Origin: Andrena cerasifolii
Taxonomy: Eukaryota; Arthropoda; Insecta; Hymenoptera; Andrenidae
DNA length: 64,000 bases
Direction of reading: 5' to 3'
Assembly: GCF_050908995.1 (NCBI RefSeq)
Contig: NC_135121.1
Location: 8,990,001-9,054,000, forward strand
Below, one piece after another: positions 1-10,400 of this stretch; the first letter of the stretch is position 1, and every line of letters starts with the position of its first letter. The notes under the pieces were generated by a model, which was given only the letters and a program-made list of their open reading frames with translations, searched no databases and was not told where the DNA came from. The position numbers were made by a program, and so were the translations under genes.

Positions 1-751
1 TAGATCCCTTACGCTTTATTTCTTCCTGTACAGTAACTGAAGCGCCATTTGCTTGGTGAAGTACGCGAGAATGTTGTTGTTGCAATGTATTCGTGTGCAT
101 TAAGACGGCATGCCCGGGGCTTTAAAGATTACTACCGCTTAGTTGCACTTCACCCGTACGTGGAGCTTCTGGTTTATTTGAACAGCTTGTACACACAATT
201 CCACTTAACAGTATGGAGGAGAGACGTCCGTTAATTCCCCGTTTAGTCGCAACTGATAAAAGCATTTTGCTTGTCAGTCAAGAAAACGAATAAGCTTGCT
301 TCGGAAGTTTGGCATTAAAGGGATTTCGCGAGTCGGTCAGTTCTGATTTCTCCTTAACTATATACCGTATTAATAATTATATCGTCCGTCGTATGTAAAA
401 ATTGAGCATTAAAGCGAAGTTACTCTCGTAAAGTAATTAATATATATATATATAGTAGTTTTAAATGCAGCTATATGTTTAAGGCACAACAGAGGGTTCG
501 TACGATATTTACATTGATACAGATGCGGTAAAAAAAAATGTTCCGAGGGATGCTGAAAAGAGGTTCGACCTGTTGTAATTTTCAAACTAATTTCACCGCT
601 TCGACAAATGCTTCCGCGTATCACGACGGAAATGCTTGGGACCGGCAATTACGATTTTACATGACTAGTTAATCGTATGCACGCGGAAAATGAAATTAGA
701 CGCTCACGCAACGACTAAGGAACCTACGCCAGTGAAAAAGCAAAGGAGGTT
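1..751. other. 3' flank of the GALNT gene, no gene seen
   Basis: No supportable coding exon on either strand. On the minus strand this DNA lies just past the GALNT stop codon and probably holds its 3'UTR; the complement of AATAAA (TTTATT) occurs at 173-178 and is a possible poly(A) signal. A short TA dinucleotide run sits at about 440-454. Confidence 0.5.
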
Positions 752-2380
752 TTAATGTCGTTTGGGTCCCACATTGTCCCAGTTATTGATAGCTTTCATA
801 TTCACTTTCTCGATTCTCCATTTCTGAGTAGGAGACGACGAATCACAATTGATTACGTGTACCCTTTTGCTGGCCGGGTCCATGTCCAGGCATCTTGACG
901 AGTAGCCGTGCATCAACCATTGCTTCTCGACGTTGTAACGCCATAGCTGGTTCCCCTGGCCACCGTGGCAAGGATACAACGTTACAGGAGCCTTCGACTC
1001 TCCCCTAGATACGTCCATGCACTCTGTACGATCCTTTGGTCTGATATCTTTGTGCCAGGTCAGTCTGAACTCTTGTTCTCCTTGGACCTTAGGATTGTCT
1101 TTCATGCAGACATCTACTTCCACGAGCCCATCCTTCTTTCGTTTCTTCGAGTCCAGGCATAATTCCGGTACGCCCATGTTGCGGATCTCTCCGGACGCAA
1201 AGTCGTCAGGCTCGATAGGGGGGTACACGTCGACAAGATCGAAAGCTATGTTCTCCATAAACCACTTGAACGGCTTACAGTGCAACCTGTTTCTCAAATT
1301 CCTTTGCTCCGTCAGGTTTCCAGGATCCAGCGATCTCAAATGAGGTCGCCTTTTGTAGATATACTCTGCGTATTCGTCCATCCACACTTCCGCTACTCTC
1401 TTGTAATTCCTCCCCAAGAAGTCCCCTTTGCCTGGATTTGGGAAAGGAGGAAATTTACGATAAATATGGCCCACCCTCGAGCAAGGTGCATCGTACATTT
1501 CTCCTCCGCACTGCCAAATTTTAAACGACAGCTCGTATTGCTCGCCTCCCCATATAGCTAGCTCCGGATCGTATCCACCCAACTCCCAGAAGAACTTGGC
1601 GCTCATAGCGAACAGCCCGCCAGCCATGACGGGGCTTTTAAACGGTTCTGTTGGCTTCTTAAGATCCTCGGGCAACAGTGGCAATCGTTTATAGTACAGT
1701 TCCCAGTCGAAAGCTCCTCTCGCGCCTTCGTCCTGCGCTCTGTACTCGAACGTTTCGTAAGCTACAACATCGATGAAAGGACAGACACAAGTTCTGTAGT
1801 CTTCCGCGATGGGTTCGAGCAGAGGTGGCAGCCAATTAACGTTCGCTTCGCTATGCGAATCCAGGAACACGAGAACCTTCGCTCTGGCGATCTTCGCCCC
1901 GGCTAATCGTCCTTTAATTAATCCAGAACGCTCCGGTAATCTTATAATCTTCACCTTCGGCAAGTTATCGGCGATGTAATCGTCTAGCGTCTTCTTCAAT
2001 TCCACCTTAGTGCTGGCGTCGTCAACCAGTATTATTTCTTCGAGCAGGGACGCCGGCGAACGATTAACGACGCTCCAGCAAGTGCGCATTAGGGTGGTAA
2101 AATGCTCGTTATGAAAAGATACTATCACAGAGACTCGGTCTAGGTTCCTTAAGTATTTCTTCTTCTTACAATCCGGATGCCTGATATCGGGTACCGAGCG
2201 GTTTAAGGAGATCTGGTCGCTAAGGGCGCCGTTAAAACCGTTTACCTGATACAGCCTCTCCTTCAGTGGGTCGAGGGACGGCGAAAGGAACGCAGGCTTT
2301 CCTTGCTCGCCCATCCCAGTCCTTTTCAAATCCTCGTGAATTTTCTTGTAATCGTGCCAATCGACTCTCTCGTCTGAATC
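752..2380 (-). CDS. GALNT10: GALNT exon 2 (catalytic and lectin domains)
   Basis: The acceptor is TTTCGAACAG|GATTCAG. The exon opens DSDERVDWHDYKKIHEDLKR in phase 0 and runs 542 codons to TAA. One uninterrupted exon carries the whole catalytic and ricin-lectin regions, which is unusually intron-poor compared with vertebrate GALNTs and may reflect intron loss. Confidence 0.95.
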   Translation of the reverse strand, partial: DSDERVDWHDYKKIHEDLKRTGMGEQGKPAFLSPSLDPLKERLYQVNGFNGALSDQISLNRSVPDIRHPDCKKKKYLRNLDRVSVIVSFHNEHFTTLMRTCWSVVNRSPASLLEEIILVDDASTKVELKKTLDDYIADNLPKVKIIRLPERSGLIKGRLAGAKIARAKVLVFLDSHSEANVNWLPPLLEPIAEDYRTCVCPFIDVVAYETFEYRAQDEGARGAFDWELYYKRLPLLPEDLKKPTEPFKSPVMAGGLFAMSAKFFWELGGYDPELAIWGGEQYELSFKIWQCGGEMYDAPCSRVGHIYRKFPPFPNPGKGDFLGRNYKRVAEVWMDEYAEYIYKRRPHLRSLDPGNLTEQRNLRNRLHCKPFKWFMENIAFDLVDVYPPIEPDDFASGEIRNMGVPELCLDSKKRKKDGLVEVDVCMKDNPKVQGEQEFRLTWHKDIRPKDRTECMDVSRGESKAPVTLYPCHGGQGNQLWRYNVEKQWLMHGYSSRCLDMDPASKRVHVINCDSSSPTQKWRIEKVNMKAINNWDNVGPKRH

Positions 2381-2784
2381 CTGTTCGAAAAAAATTTCAT
2401 GGAAACGTTAGGCGGCGGCGGCAGAGTTAATTTCGAGCGTAAATAAATTAACGCGTCGGGGTGCAGGAAAGTGGCGGTACGGTACTGCTCGTGGAATGCA
2501 GAAGGTTAAGCTATCGCTAAACCTGTTTCACTTGCGCCAACCGGTGCCGATATAATGGACAGGTCTTTAACCCATACCTGGTAGAGATGCTCGTTGAAAA
2601 TCTGCTTGGGGCCGAGCAGATTCTTCAGGCTGTCATCGTCCAGAACCGCGAGCGCGGCGACCGGTGTCGCGATTTCATGGTTAGGCGACGTCCGTACGTA
2701 GCGGAACACGACGACGGTCAGGAAAACAGTAAAAGCCGCCAGAAAGAAGAACTTTATCAGGCTTATCACATTCCTCCTCATCAT
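752..2784 (-). CDS. GALNT10: Polypeptide N-acetylgalactosaminyltransferase (GALNT10-type), two exons
   Basis: Golgi enzyme that transfers GalNAc from UDP-GalNAc to Ser/Thr, starting mucin-type O-glycans. Coding exons are 2784-2578 and 2380-752; the 197-bp intron has GT-AG ends and is phase 0, giving 611 aa, close to the family's usual 600. Visible: a short N-terminal cytoplasmic stub followed by one hydrophobic signal-anchor (residues about 8-28, type II topology); a GT-A catalytic domain beginning SVIVSFHNE (about 153-161); the metal-binding DSH motif (about 243-245); the Gal/GalNAc-T segment WGGEQYELSFKIW (about 346-358) and CSRVGHIYR (about 369-377); and a C-terminal ricin-type lectin domain (about 466-595) with CLD, QLW and QKW repeat motifs. 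The phrase EANVNWLPPLL and the lectin spacing resemble GALNT10; Drosophila Pgant6 is the probable counterpart, though paralogue assignment is from memory. The start is the first ATG of exon 1 (MMRRN). It is divergent to the HAO gene. No break is seen. Confidence 0.95.
2578..2784 (-). CDS. GALNT10: GALNT exon 1 (signal-anchor)
   Basis: 69 codons, from the tandem ATGATG at 2784 to EHLYQ. It encodes the membrane anchor (VISLIKFFFLAAFTVFLTVV) and part of the stem. The donor is CAG|GTATGG, phase 0. Reading through the donor stays open for 23 codons, so the plain open frame is longer than the exon. Confidence 0.9.
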
Positions 2785-3276
2785 CGTGAAACGGTCATGT
2801 CGCGCGATGGCAATTAGTAGAACCCGCCGCTGGCCGCCGGCTTCGGTAAACTACCTACACGAAACTAACCTCATTTGTGTAATACCCTGCTTATCAGCTG
2901 TTATCTGCGAACGCACGGGACCTTCGGCGACTTCGCCCCGAAAAAATACATGAAAGCCACACGGTTGCCACCCGTCGACTGAGGATCGATCCCCAGTGAA
3001 ACGAAGCAGTTCTCGGCCGCTCAACTGCATTCGATGCGCCGCGAATGGGAATATTTCAGTAGTTATCTCACTCGAGCGTGAAACAGGCTGCTCGATTAGC
3101 AATATCCTGGTTATCGAACAGAATTCAGGACGTAGGTACTTTTACCTGTTTTCTCAGTGAGAAACGGGGCTCGGAGAATAGTAGGCTCGACTTTTAAGAT
3201 CGTCGAAGATGTACATATGTGTAAATATTGATACTCGAAACAAGATTACTAGCGGTTTTTGGTACAGTTTTAAGGC
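2785..3276. promoter_or_regulatory. Divergent intergenic region between GALNT and HAO
   Basis: About 490 bp upstream of the GALNT start, on the 5' side of both genes. It should contain the GALNT promoter and 5'UTR, but I recognise no core element. I searched all frames for the missing N-terminal HAO exons (the PTAMQRMAHP-type segment) and found none. Confidence 0.4.
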
Positions 3277-3698
3277 GCGATTTCATGCCGACGCTCGACG
3301 CTCGTTTTGAGCGTCAAAAGCAGTCACGTGATCGGTCCACGTGACCTTCAGCGTCAAGCGGAAAAGCTGATCTCAGTTTAGCTTTTCCGTGCTTTTCCGC
3401 TTAACGCTCGTTCACTCTGACACGTTCGTTCGTTGCTTGAGCGTCGGTCATGTGAGCGGTTTTGACGCTCGAAACCAGCGTCGACGCTGAAAGTCCCGTG
3501 AACCGATCACGTGACTGGTTTTGACGCTCGTTTTGAGACCAACGAACGAGCGAGTCAGAGCAAGTCAGAGTGAACGAGCGTCAAGCGGAAAAGATAAAAC
3601 GAGCTCAGCTTTCATGCTTGATGCTGAAAGTCACGTGGACCGGTCACGTGACCGGTTTTAACGGTCAAAACAAGCGTCGAGCGTCAGCACGAAATCGC
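3277..3698. mobile_element. Foldback/MITE element with CACGTG boxes
   Basis: The ends are inverted: GCGATTTCATGCCGACGCTC on the left against GCGATTTCGTGCTGACGCTC read from the right, and similarity continues inward through GAGCGTCAAAA-, GTCACGTG- and AAGCGGAAAAG-type blocks. About 420 bp with no coding capacity. CACGTG occurs five times (3325, 3338, 3508, 3632, 3645). I could not identify a clear target-site duplication, so the superfamily is unassigned. It ends about 45 bp before the first visible HAO exon. Confidence 0.75.
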
Positions 3699-3742
3699 AC
3701 ATTCGGATATATATTAGTCCAACGAGATTTCTGATTTTCTAG

Positions 3743-3998
3743 CCGCCGAAGCAGCCGGTACGATCTTCACGCTATCGACGATATCGACATGTAGCATAGA
3801 GGAAGTGGCTGAAGCAGCGCCGAAAGGGATCAAATGGTTCCAGCTGTATATCTACACGGATCGAGATGTTACGTTAAATTTAGTGAAGCGGGCGGAGCGC
3901 GCCGGCTACAAAGCACTCGTACTTACAGTCGATGCACCGATGTTTGGTGACAGGCGGGCTGATATTAGAAACAAATTCGTGCTACCTAGTCATCTAAG
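3743..3998 (+). CDS. HAO exon A (first visible)
   Basis: The acceptor is GATTTTCTAG|CCGCC. It starts with the last two bases of a codon, so an upstream exon is required. It encodes AAEAAGTIFTLSTISTCSIE through NKFVLPSHLR. The donor is CTAAG|GTACCT. Confidence 0.85.
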
Positions 3999-5176
3999 GT
4001 ACCTCTGCCATAACACCGAAGCTTGAATTACGCCGATTAGGATAAGAAACGTAAACTCGCTCGGATGATGATTGTCACGAAACGATTACTTTTCAGATTG
4101 GGAAATTTCGGCGGAGAAGGGCTGAGCAAATTAAATGCGACTAATGGTGGCTCTAGTTTGAGCGAATATGTCACGAGCCTGTTTGACGCCTCTTTGTCGT
4201 GGGACCACGTTAAATGGCTGAAAAGGTTAGAAGCAAGCGTTTGAAATTAATGAGATCCGGAACGGGCGCTGAATTTTACGATTCTTCGCAGCGTTACAAA
4301 ATTGCCAATCGTTTTGAAGGGAATTCTAACGCCGCAAGATGCACTGTTGGCCATCGAGAGCGGAGCGCAAGCGATCATCGTTTCGAACCATGGGGCGCGG
4401 CAAGTTGACGGTATCCCGGCATCGGTTCGTCGCATTATCTCGTTCTTTGAAATTCGATAAGATAGAGCGTACTCTTTCGAGTGTTTGCTTGCTTTTTGCT
4501 CGCTTAAGGCTGCCGTTCCAATATGCGGCTGGCGACTGCGGCTGGCGACGGCCCCACTAGTGCAAGGGAGAAACAGATACGTACTTCTCCCTCGCACTAC
4601 TGGGACCGTCGCCGGCCGCACATTGGAACGGCAGCCTTCGCGCGTATCGAGCAGATACCTGGAGAATAATGGAGATAATGTGTAATTGCCAGATCGAAGC
4701 TTTGACAGAAATAGTCGAGAGCGTGAATGGTAAAATCGAGGTTTACATGGATGGTGGCGTGAGGCAAGGTGTCGACGTTCTCAGGGCACTTGCTCTGGGC
4801 GCAAAAATGGTAAACATCTCCCGGCTCCTTGGAAAGATAAGATGAAATTCGAATCGAGTCGATTACATAATTCCGTCGATTCACCGGTGTGTTTGAACTC
4901 CTTTCAGGTATTTGTCGGCCGACCTATGTTATGGGGCTTATCTCAGGGGGGCGAACAAGGTGCGAGGCAAGTTCTCGAAATTTTCAGGAGAGAACTCGAT
5001 CTGGCGTTTGCGTTGACAGGTGAACGAAGATTCAGATGTTTAAACATGTTTCTGTAGACATTATAAGATAAGATAATTTCATCAACTTTCTCGACCGGTT
5101 TGCAGGCTGCAGATCAGTGAAGGACGTAAAGAAAGATATGGTGAAACACCAGTCTTACTACAATAGTCATTTGTAA
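3743..5176 (+). CDS. 2-hydroxyacid oxidase (glycolate oxidase family), N-terminus missing
   Basis: FMN-dependent peroxisomal oxidase of short- to long-chain 2-hydroxyacids, producing 2-oxoacid and H2O2. Six exons (3743-3998, 4097-4225, 4292-4424, 4693-4809, 4908-5019, 5106-5176) join with consistent phases into 271 residues plus stop. Visible family signatures in order: SIEEVAEAAP; QLYIYTDRDVT (active-site Tyr, flavin contacts); TVDAP and RRADIRNKF; LPIVLKGIL (FMN-binding Lys); SNHGARQVDG (catalytic His and substrate Arg); YMDGGVRQGVDVLRALALGA and VFVGRPMLWGL (FMN phosphate site). It ends NSHL; SHL is a plausible type-1 peroxisomal targeting signal. The family is about 365 aa, so about 100 N-terminal residues, including part of the FMN site, have no exon in the window. 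It could be a rearranged 5' end, an assembly gap or a decaying gene, but every visible exon is intact. Vertebrate HAO1/HAO2 are the closest named relatives. Confidence 0.85.
4097..4225 (+). CDS. HAO exon B
   Basis: The acceptor is ACTTTTCAG|ATTGG and the donor AAAAG|GTTAG. It encodes LGNFGGEGLSKLN through SWDHVKWLK, the linker leading to the next beta-strand. WDxVKWLK is typical of this family. Confidence 0.85.
4292..4424 (+). CDS. HAO exon C (catalytic His/Arg)
   Basis: The acceptor is TTCTTCGCAG|CGTTAC and the donor GCATCG|GTTCGT. It encodes VTKLPIVLKGIL through SNHGARQVDGIPAS, and so carries the FMN-binding Lys and the active-site His and Arg. Confidence 0.88.
4506..4638. repeat. Intronic inverted repeat (hairpin)
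   Basis: Within the HAO intron between exons C and D. AAGGCTGCCGTTCCAAT on the left matches ATTGGAACGGCAGCCTT on the right, and most of the 133 bp between folds back (for example GGGAGAA against TTCTCCC). It looks like a short MITE or foldback copy. Confidence 0.7.
4693..4809 (+). CDS. HAO exon D
   Basis: The acceptor is TTGCCAG|ATCGAA and the donor AAAATG|GTAAAC, phase 0 at both ends, 39 codons. It encodes IEALTEIVESVNGKIEV and the FMN phosphate-binding DGGVRQGVDVLRALALGA segment. Confidence 0.88.
4908..5019 (+). CDS. HAO exon E
   Basis: The acceptor is CTCCTTTCAG|GTATTT and the donor TTGACAG|GTGAAC. It encodes VFVGRPMLWGLSQGGEQG through the C-terminal helix RRELDLAFALTG. Confidence 0.88.
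5106..5176 (+). CDS. HAO exon F, terminal
   Basis: The acceptor is GGTTTGCAG|GCTGCAG. It encodes CRSVKDVKKDMVKHQSYYN then SHL and TAA. The C-terminal tripeptide fits the PTS1 consensus (small, basic, Leu). Confidence 0.87.
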
Positions 5177-5247
5177 CATCTGACGGGAAGTTTAATGAAT
5201 TCCCAACGAACAAATTGTATAGCTGGAAAATGTATTCCTTTATACTA

Positions 5248-5253
5248 AATAAA
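5248..5253 (+). terminator. Poly(A) signal AATAAA of the HAO gene
   Basis: Canonical AATAAA about 70 bp past the HAO stop codon in AT-rich DNA. The position suits a short 3'UTR. Confidence 0.6.
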
Positions 5254-6224
5254 GTATTGATTTATGTGCCGAATAGCTATGTTTCTTCCAGATTACTTGC
5301 ATCATGTTACGTGAAATACTGTATATCTATTTCCTTTTTTCAGAGTCTCTTAAAATTTTAGTCGAAGACCGCGAAACGCTGTAGCCATCTGGCCATCTAG
5401 CGGTGCGACCTATGAACTAAATTGCCCGTCAAAACAGTAAGTCGCTTATTTATCCATCTATTTACTTATCCAACGATTTCTAATCACTTTCCAGGCAAAG
5501 TTGTCGATTACTTGTTTTTTAAGGCTTTTTAAAACTTTCAGAGACGCCAAAATAGGCGTTGAAAGGCACTCAAGCGCCAGTCTTGGGTTCATTTTAGTTC
5601 GCAGTCTTCGCCGCTAAGCGGCGCTGGCGTTTGCCCGCGCGCATTGCCCGGGAAATTGGAAAAAGGCATCGGCGAAAAGTGTCATCCAAAGGGCGTGCTT
5701 CACAATATTGGCGTTTTATTGAATATCATTTTTGTATATTCATCTGTTGTATACATATATGCGTGCGCGCGGCGGCACGCATATCACAATGTCTCGAGCG
5801 TACGTGCGCGCACACGCATCCAAAGTGATCCGCGGGTGTTGGTTTCGTTCGTTCTCGCCCATTCTTCGGTTTGTTCCTCCTCAAGCAGAACAGATTGACT
5901 ATGGCGCCGGTACACGTACGCGCGGGAGCATGCAGCAGAGTACTCACACGCCCGCCCTCTCTGTACACGAATTGTACGGAAAATACTAGCTCTTCTTCTC
6001 CCCTCATCTCGACCCGTGGCCCCGTCCGTGGAACGGGGACGAATTCTCTTGGCAAAAAAATAAATCCCTCTCTCCGCGTATCCTACCCGGTTCTCTTTTG
6101 TTTTTCTTCTTTTTTTTTTATACTTTTTTAGTTTGTTTAGTAACTCTGTGCCGGCATAATACAGACGTAGAACATCCACTTCGTTTTCACTCACAGCTTT
6201 ACAACGTTACAACCGTTATCGTTA

Positions 6225-6295
6225 CTCAATATGTATATATTTATAATTATGTATATGTATATATATAATATATATGTATATGTATATGTATAGTG
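6225..6295. repeat. TATATG/TA microsatellite
   Basis: Interrupted run of TATATG, TATG and TA units, followed to about 6500 by scattered alternating purine-pyrimidine stretches rich in CACA/TATA. Confidence 0.75.
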
Positions 6296-6649
6296 ACCTG
6301 CTCTCCTCGCGCTACGCTTCTATGCTGTGTATGCACGCTGCGACGCTGCCACTTCTCCTCGCTCCTCTTTTAAATATGTATAATATGTATACGCAATGTA
6401 CACGTGTGTGGCATACATATGTACACACATACACACCTCCTGCACCGTGTACTGTATATATTACATATACGCGCGTTATATACATGCATACACACACCCA
6501 CGCATTCGCCTCGCCCCTCTAGCAGCACAATGACTCGGGGGAGGTTTCGTTTTAGTCGCTCCGCACGCAATTTTCTTGGACGAGGGGGCACGTGTGCGCT
6601 CCAGATTAAGTTTAACAGTTTAGCAAAGACATATACTACATATTCGTCG

Positions 6650-6823
6650 CAGTGGCGCACCCAAGGGTGGGGGCTTTTCGTAGGAAGAAAAGAAAACAGG
6701 ATTTTATTCTTTAACTAAATTTGTATAATCACCTAACGAATCTTACTGACTCGGCATTAATAATATTTTCATCCCCCTTCAACTCGGCTCCCCCTCCAAG
6801 ACTAAATCCTGACTGCGCCACTG
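6650..6823. mobile_element. hAT-like MITE
   Basis: It begins CAGTGGCGCACCCAAGG and ends CCTGACTGCGCCACTG; the inverted ends match over CAGTGGCGCA. CAGTG termini are typical of hAT elements. The 8-bp flanks ATTCGTCG and CTTCGTTT agree at only five positions, suggesting an old insertion. No coding capacity in 174 bp. Confidence 0.7.
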
Positions 6824-7467
6824 CTTCGTTTCCTGTTCGGAAGCTGAAGGTCTCCAGCAAAATGCAAGTTCCCTCGCGGGGCCATGTACTCGGTTATTAA
6901 TTACCGTAGCGCGATCGCTGCGATCCCTTTGCATCGGGTGCAAGTTTCATCGAGAAAGCGGTTCAACGCGGGGACGTGCCCCCTGCAATCTCCTCCCCTC
7001 CCCCGACGGTGCCATTCGTCGTTAGCGGCTTGTACGATTAATTCAACATACACGTTATACAGTTGGCTAAATATACGATTACGATAGACACACAGCGCGT
7101 TATCCTGTGCTTTTCGCCCTTGGTTGCTCTCGTGAACTCTGGGATGACTTTCGGTTTGTTCGTGGGGTGCCTAATTTCGGACCCAAAGACAGGGGGAGGA
7201 TTTACTGTAAGGGAAGTGGAGACTTTAGGCGACAAGTAAGTTAGTAGCGTAAAATTCATTGGTCCAGAGAGTTTGCGTGTATGTATGTGTGTGGCTCTGT
7301 GTACGCGCGAGCGCGTGTATTCGAGGGGTCCAACTTCTGCCCCGTGCATTCGCACCCCTTTCTGGTACATATCTTCATTTTCCTCGTCTCTTCTAAATAC
7401 GAGAGTTTTGGTTTTCTTGAACCGAAGATATGTCTCTTTTATCTTCTTTTCTTTTGATAACGTCACA

Positions 7468-7494
7468 ACCACCCCCCCCCCACCCCCGCCCCTC
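7468..7494. repeat. C-rich low-complexity run
   Basis: ACCACCCCCCCCC followed by ACCCCCGCCCC. On the minus strand this is a G-rich run that could form a G-quadruplex if it is transcribed in the mtd 3'UTR. Confidence 0.7.
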
Positions 7495-10400
7495 GAAAAT
7501 AGGGTTCCGCGATACGGACGAGTAACGAGATGAATTTAACTCTGCCTTTTCATGCGGAGAATTCTCGATGATCGTTTTAGGATATTAATGACACGTTCGT
7601 TTCCCTTTCTGGGCCTTTCGATGCAAAAGCTCGGCTGGGGACGAAAGGATAGCCCACCAACCGCTTAGAAACATAAAGCGCCTTCGCCCTGGAGAAGTCG
7701 TGAGCATGAGTTGATAGTGTAAAAATGTGTTTAGAATATCGTTTCGCGCAGCAAAGATTCGAGCCTTGTACGCGTTTCGGTGGCCGCGAGTGAGATCTAC
7801 GTGCGATCTGTCCATCCGGCATGGCTATCGTTCAATAAAATTCGATAATACCTTCGGTGCTGGGACTCGAATGCCCCGTGCGGGAATCACGTGTCGCGTA
7901 TATCTGCTATGGTTAATTGAACGCCCGCGAGGCGTTCCACGCACGCACGCAACGATTCACCCGAGCGCTTGTACGAGTCTACAGCATCCGAGGTACCAAA
8001 GGAACGCGAACTGAGATGCTGAACGAAATTAGCTAGCACAGTTAAAGGCCTCCATCTTTCAGTGAACACCGAGGCACAAATTTAGATAATCTAAGAAGCA
8101 ACCGTGCCCAACGCAGCTTAAATTCGGCGATCCAACGGGGACCGGTGCTCTCTGAGTGATAGAAGCCGCTGGCGAAAGAAGAACTCTCAAGCGCGTACGA
8201 AAACAATTCATTCTACTCGAAATAAAAAGCGACAGAAACCCTAAATCGAAGAAAAACCGATTATAATCGCACAAAGGTATGAAATTTGTGGCAAAACTTA
8301 GGGAGGTCTTATTCGTCCTTAAAAACTACGTCGAAAATGTGGAATACAATTTTTTCGTCCAGGCCCTAGTTTCCAAGAAAAACAAGTTCTAAGAACAACG
8401 CGCGAGCACCCACATCCGAGGGCAATTTCCTCGCAAAGGAAGCATCCTACGAAAAAGGTGACCTCTACAATTTCGACGTGTTTTTTAACGAGGGATCGTT
8501 TCCCTCTCTACTTTGCCACGAGTTACGCTCTAGTAAACGAATAATTAACAACAACTCTGGAAATCGATGCGGTATAAGATGGGAATGATTGTGTTTCTCT
8601 AAGATTCCTACGAACGTTCGTTTCTGGTACGAGTAGCTGTCCTACGTGTAAAACAGACTATATAGTCGAACGACATGGCGCGAAGTTTCGATCCTCCTGA
8701 ACGGAATAGCTTGACAATTATTCAGCACGTTGATCCTGAACCTTTGCGCTAGGCACGCTCACGAATATTAACGCTTATCTCCTGCTCGTTCAGGATAACT
8801 TCCTCGCGCCAAGCCACGTTCAGACGATCATCAACAACGACAACAATATCTAGCTAAACACCGAAGAACATCGAGTTTTCTGTTATGCGTGGTCAATCCC
8901 TGCGATCAGTCTGAATCTAATTGACAATGTGTGTACCAAAGGTCTTCGCCTCGTCGTGTAATTTGTTGCTCCATTCCTCATCGTTACTTCACGTTCCTTC
9001 CCACCTCCTCAGCTCGCTAACGTCCACTAATTAACTACGGATATTACATTCACTGCTTTCGATTACATTAGCTTCGCGTGAGCTCGCTCCGGGTTGCAGC
9101 AGAGATTCTTACTTCTTCTACGCCCGCTAACTTCTTTCTCATACACAAACGCAGAAAGCTACGCGCTCGTATTGATCGTCTCTACGTTTAACAGTTAACT
9201 AGTTTCAACGTGTCCAAGGTAGATGAGTGTATATTGTAATCTTCATCTTCGATTAGTCGAGGAACAATTGGTATTCCGTTGGAAAGGGGGTTTACGGCTC
9301 GAGCCCCTTCAGTGTCAGAGTTCATCAGTGGCATCGTGGTCTCTACTAGAATCTACTTGGAGCATATTACAAGCGGAGTGTTCTCAGTGACATCCGTTAT
9401 CTCTTCTTTAAAACTTCCAGTAACCACTTAATGTATCTAACGAAGTCTGACAGCGAAGGATACCATCCACAAACACTCTCAGGTAACGTGCAGCGTTCGA
9501 GGTCACGCAGAACACGTCGCGATCGATGGTACAGAAAAGAAGAGCACCGCTCGTTAGTTAAGATTAGGATCTCTTGGTTTCACGCGACATGCTTAATCTA
9601 CGTCTACAGTTTCATCGTGGAGGCAGTTGCGTATATATTTTAGATTAGACGGCACCTATCGCGCCGAAGACCGTCCTAAATTCAGTAATACGCTTCGCTC
9701 AAGAGGAAGAAACAGAATTCTTCCAGGCAGTTGACGAGAGCACAATTGTTTTCACTTTGCCACGATTCCCACGGCTACAAAGATTTCTTACACTTTCTCA
9801 TCCATCGAACAAATTGCCAATATCCACGACCCGTCTGCTCAAAGTAACCAGAGGATCGCGCATTCCCAGATCTCCTCAGGCTATCCTCTCAATCACTTTA
9901 ACCAGCCATTGTTCTCCGAACCACAGAAAATGCATAATCCTCGACTTGATCCTTAAAGTGACTTAAAAGCGATCCGCTACGCGCGCGCATAAACTCCATC
10001 TCCGCGCACCTTCCCGTGCCTTTAAACCGGACAAAGTTGTATAACATCTTACAGAAGCCTGAAACGAGTAACTGAAACGAAGAACGGAACCAGAGTGAAA
10101 AGAAACGAACAGAAAACGTTTTCTCACAGACACACCGTTATCCTCTATTCTTTATTTCCTTAGAATATACAATTTATACCGCGATGATCGGCATCAAGGC
10201 GAGGGTAAGCGAGTCTGTCCTCTCGGAACCAGAAAAGAAAGAGAAATCGTCGCGGGTCAAGCACTTCGTTTTTCTGCTCCTCTTTTCGCGCTCGAATAAT
10301 TGTATTGTCCTGGCTGATTTTGTGATCGAGGTCCCTCGAGTTACGCAAGCCCTGGGGGGGGATCGAACCGATCGCTCTGCCGCGAAAGGAGAAGCTTCTG

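Noticed and set aside
5784..6194. 136-codon minus-strand frame in the HAO-mtd noncoding region
   Set aside because: Lys/Arg-rich reading of low-complexity sequence; lies beyond the mtd stop, with no splice link.
7750..7880. TTCGAGCC and ACTCGAAT motifs resembling a tRNA T-loop
   Set aside because: No matching acceptor stem or A-box at the right distance; no tRNA could be drawn anywhere in the window.
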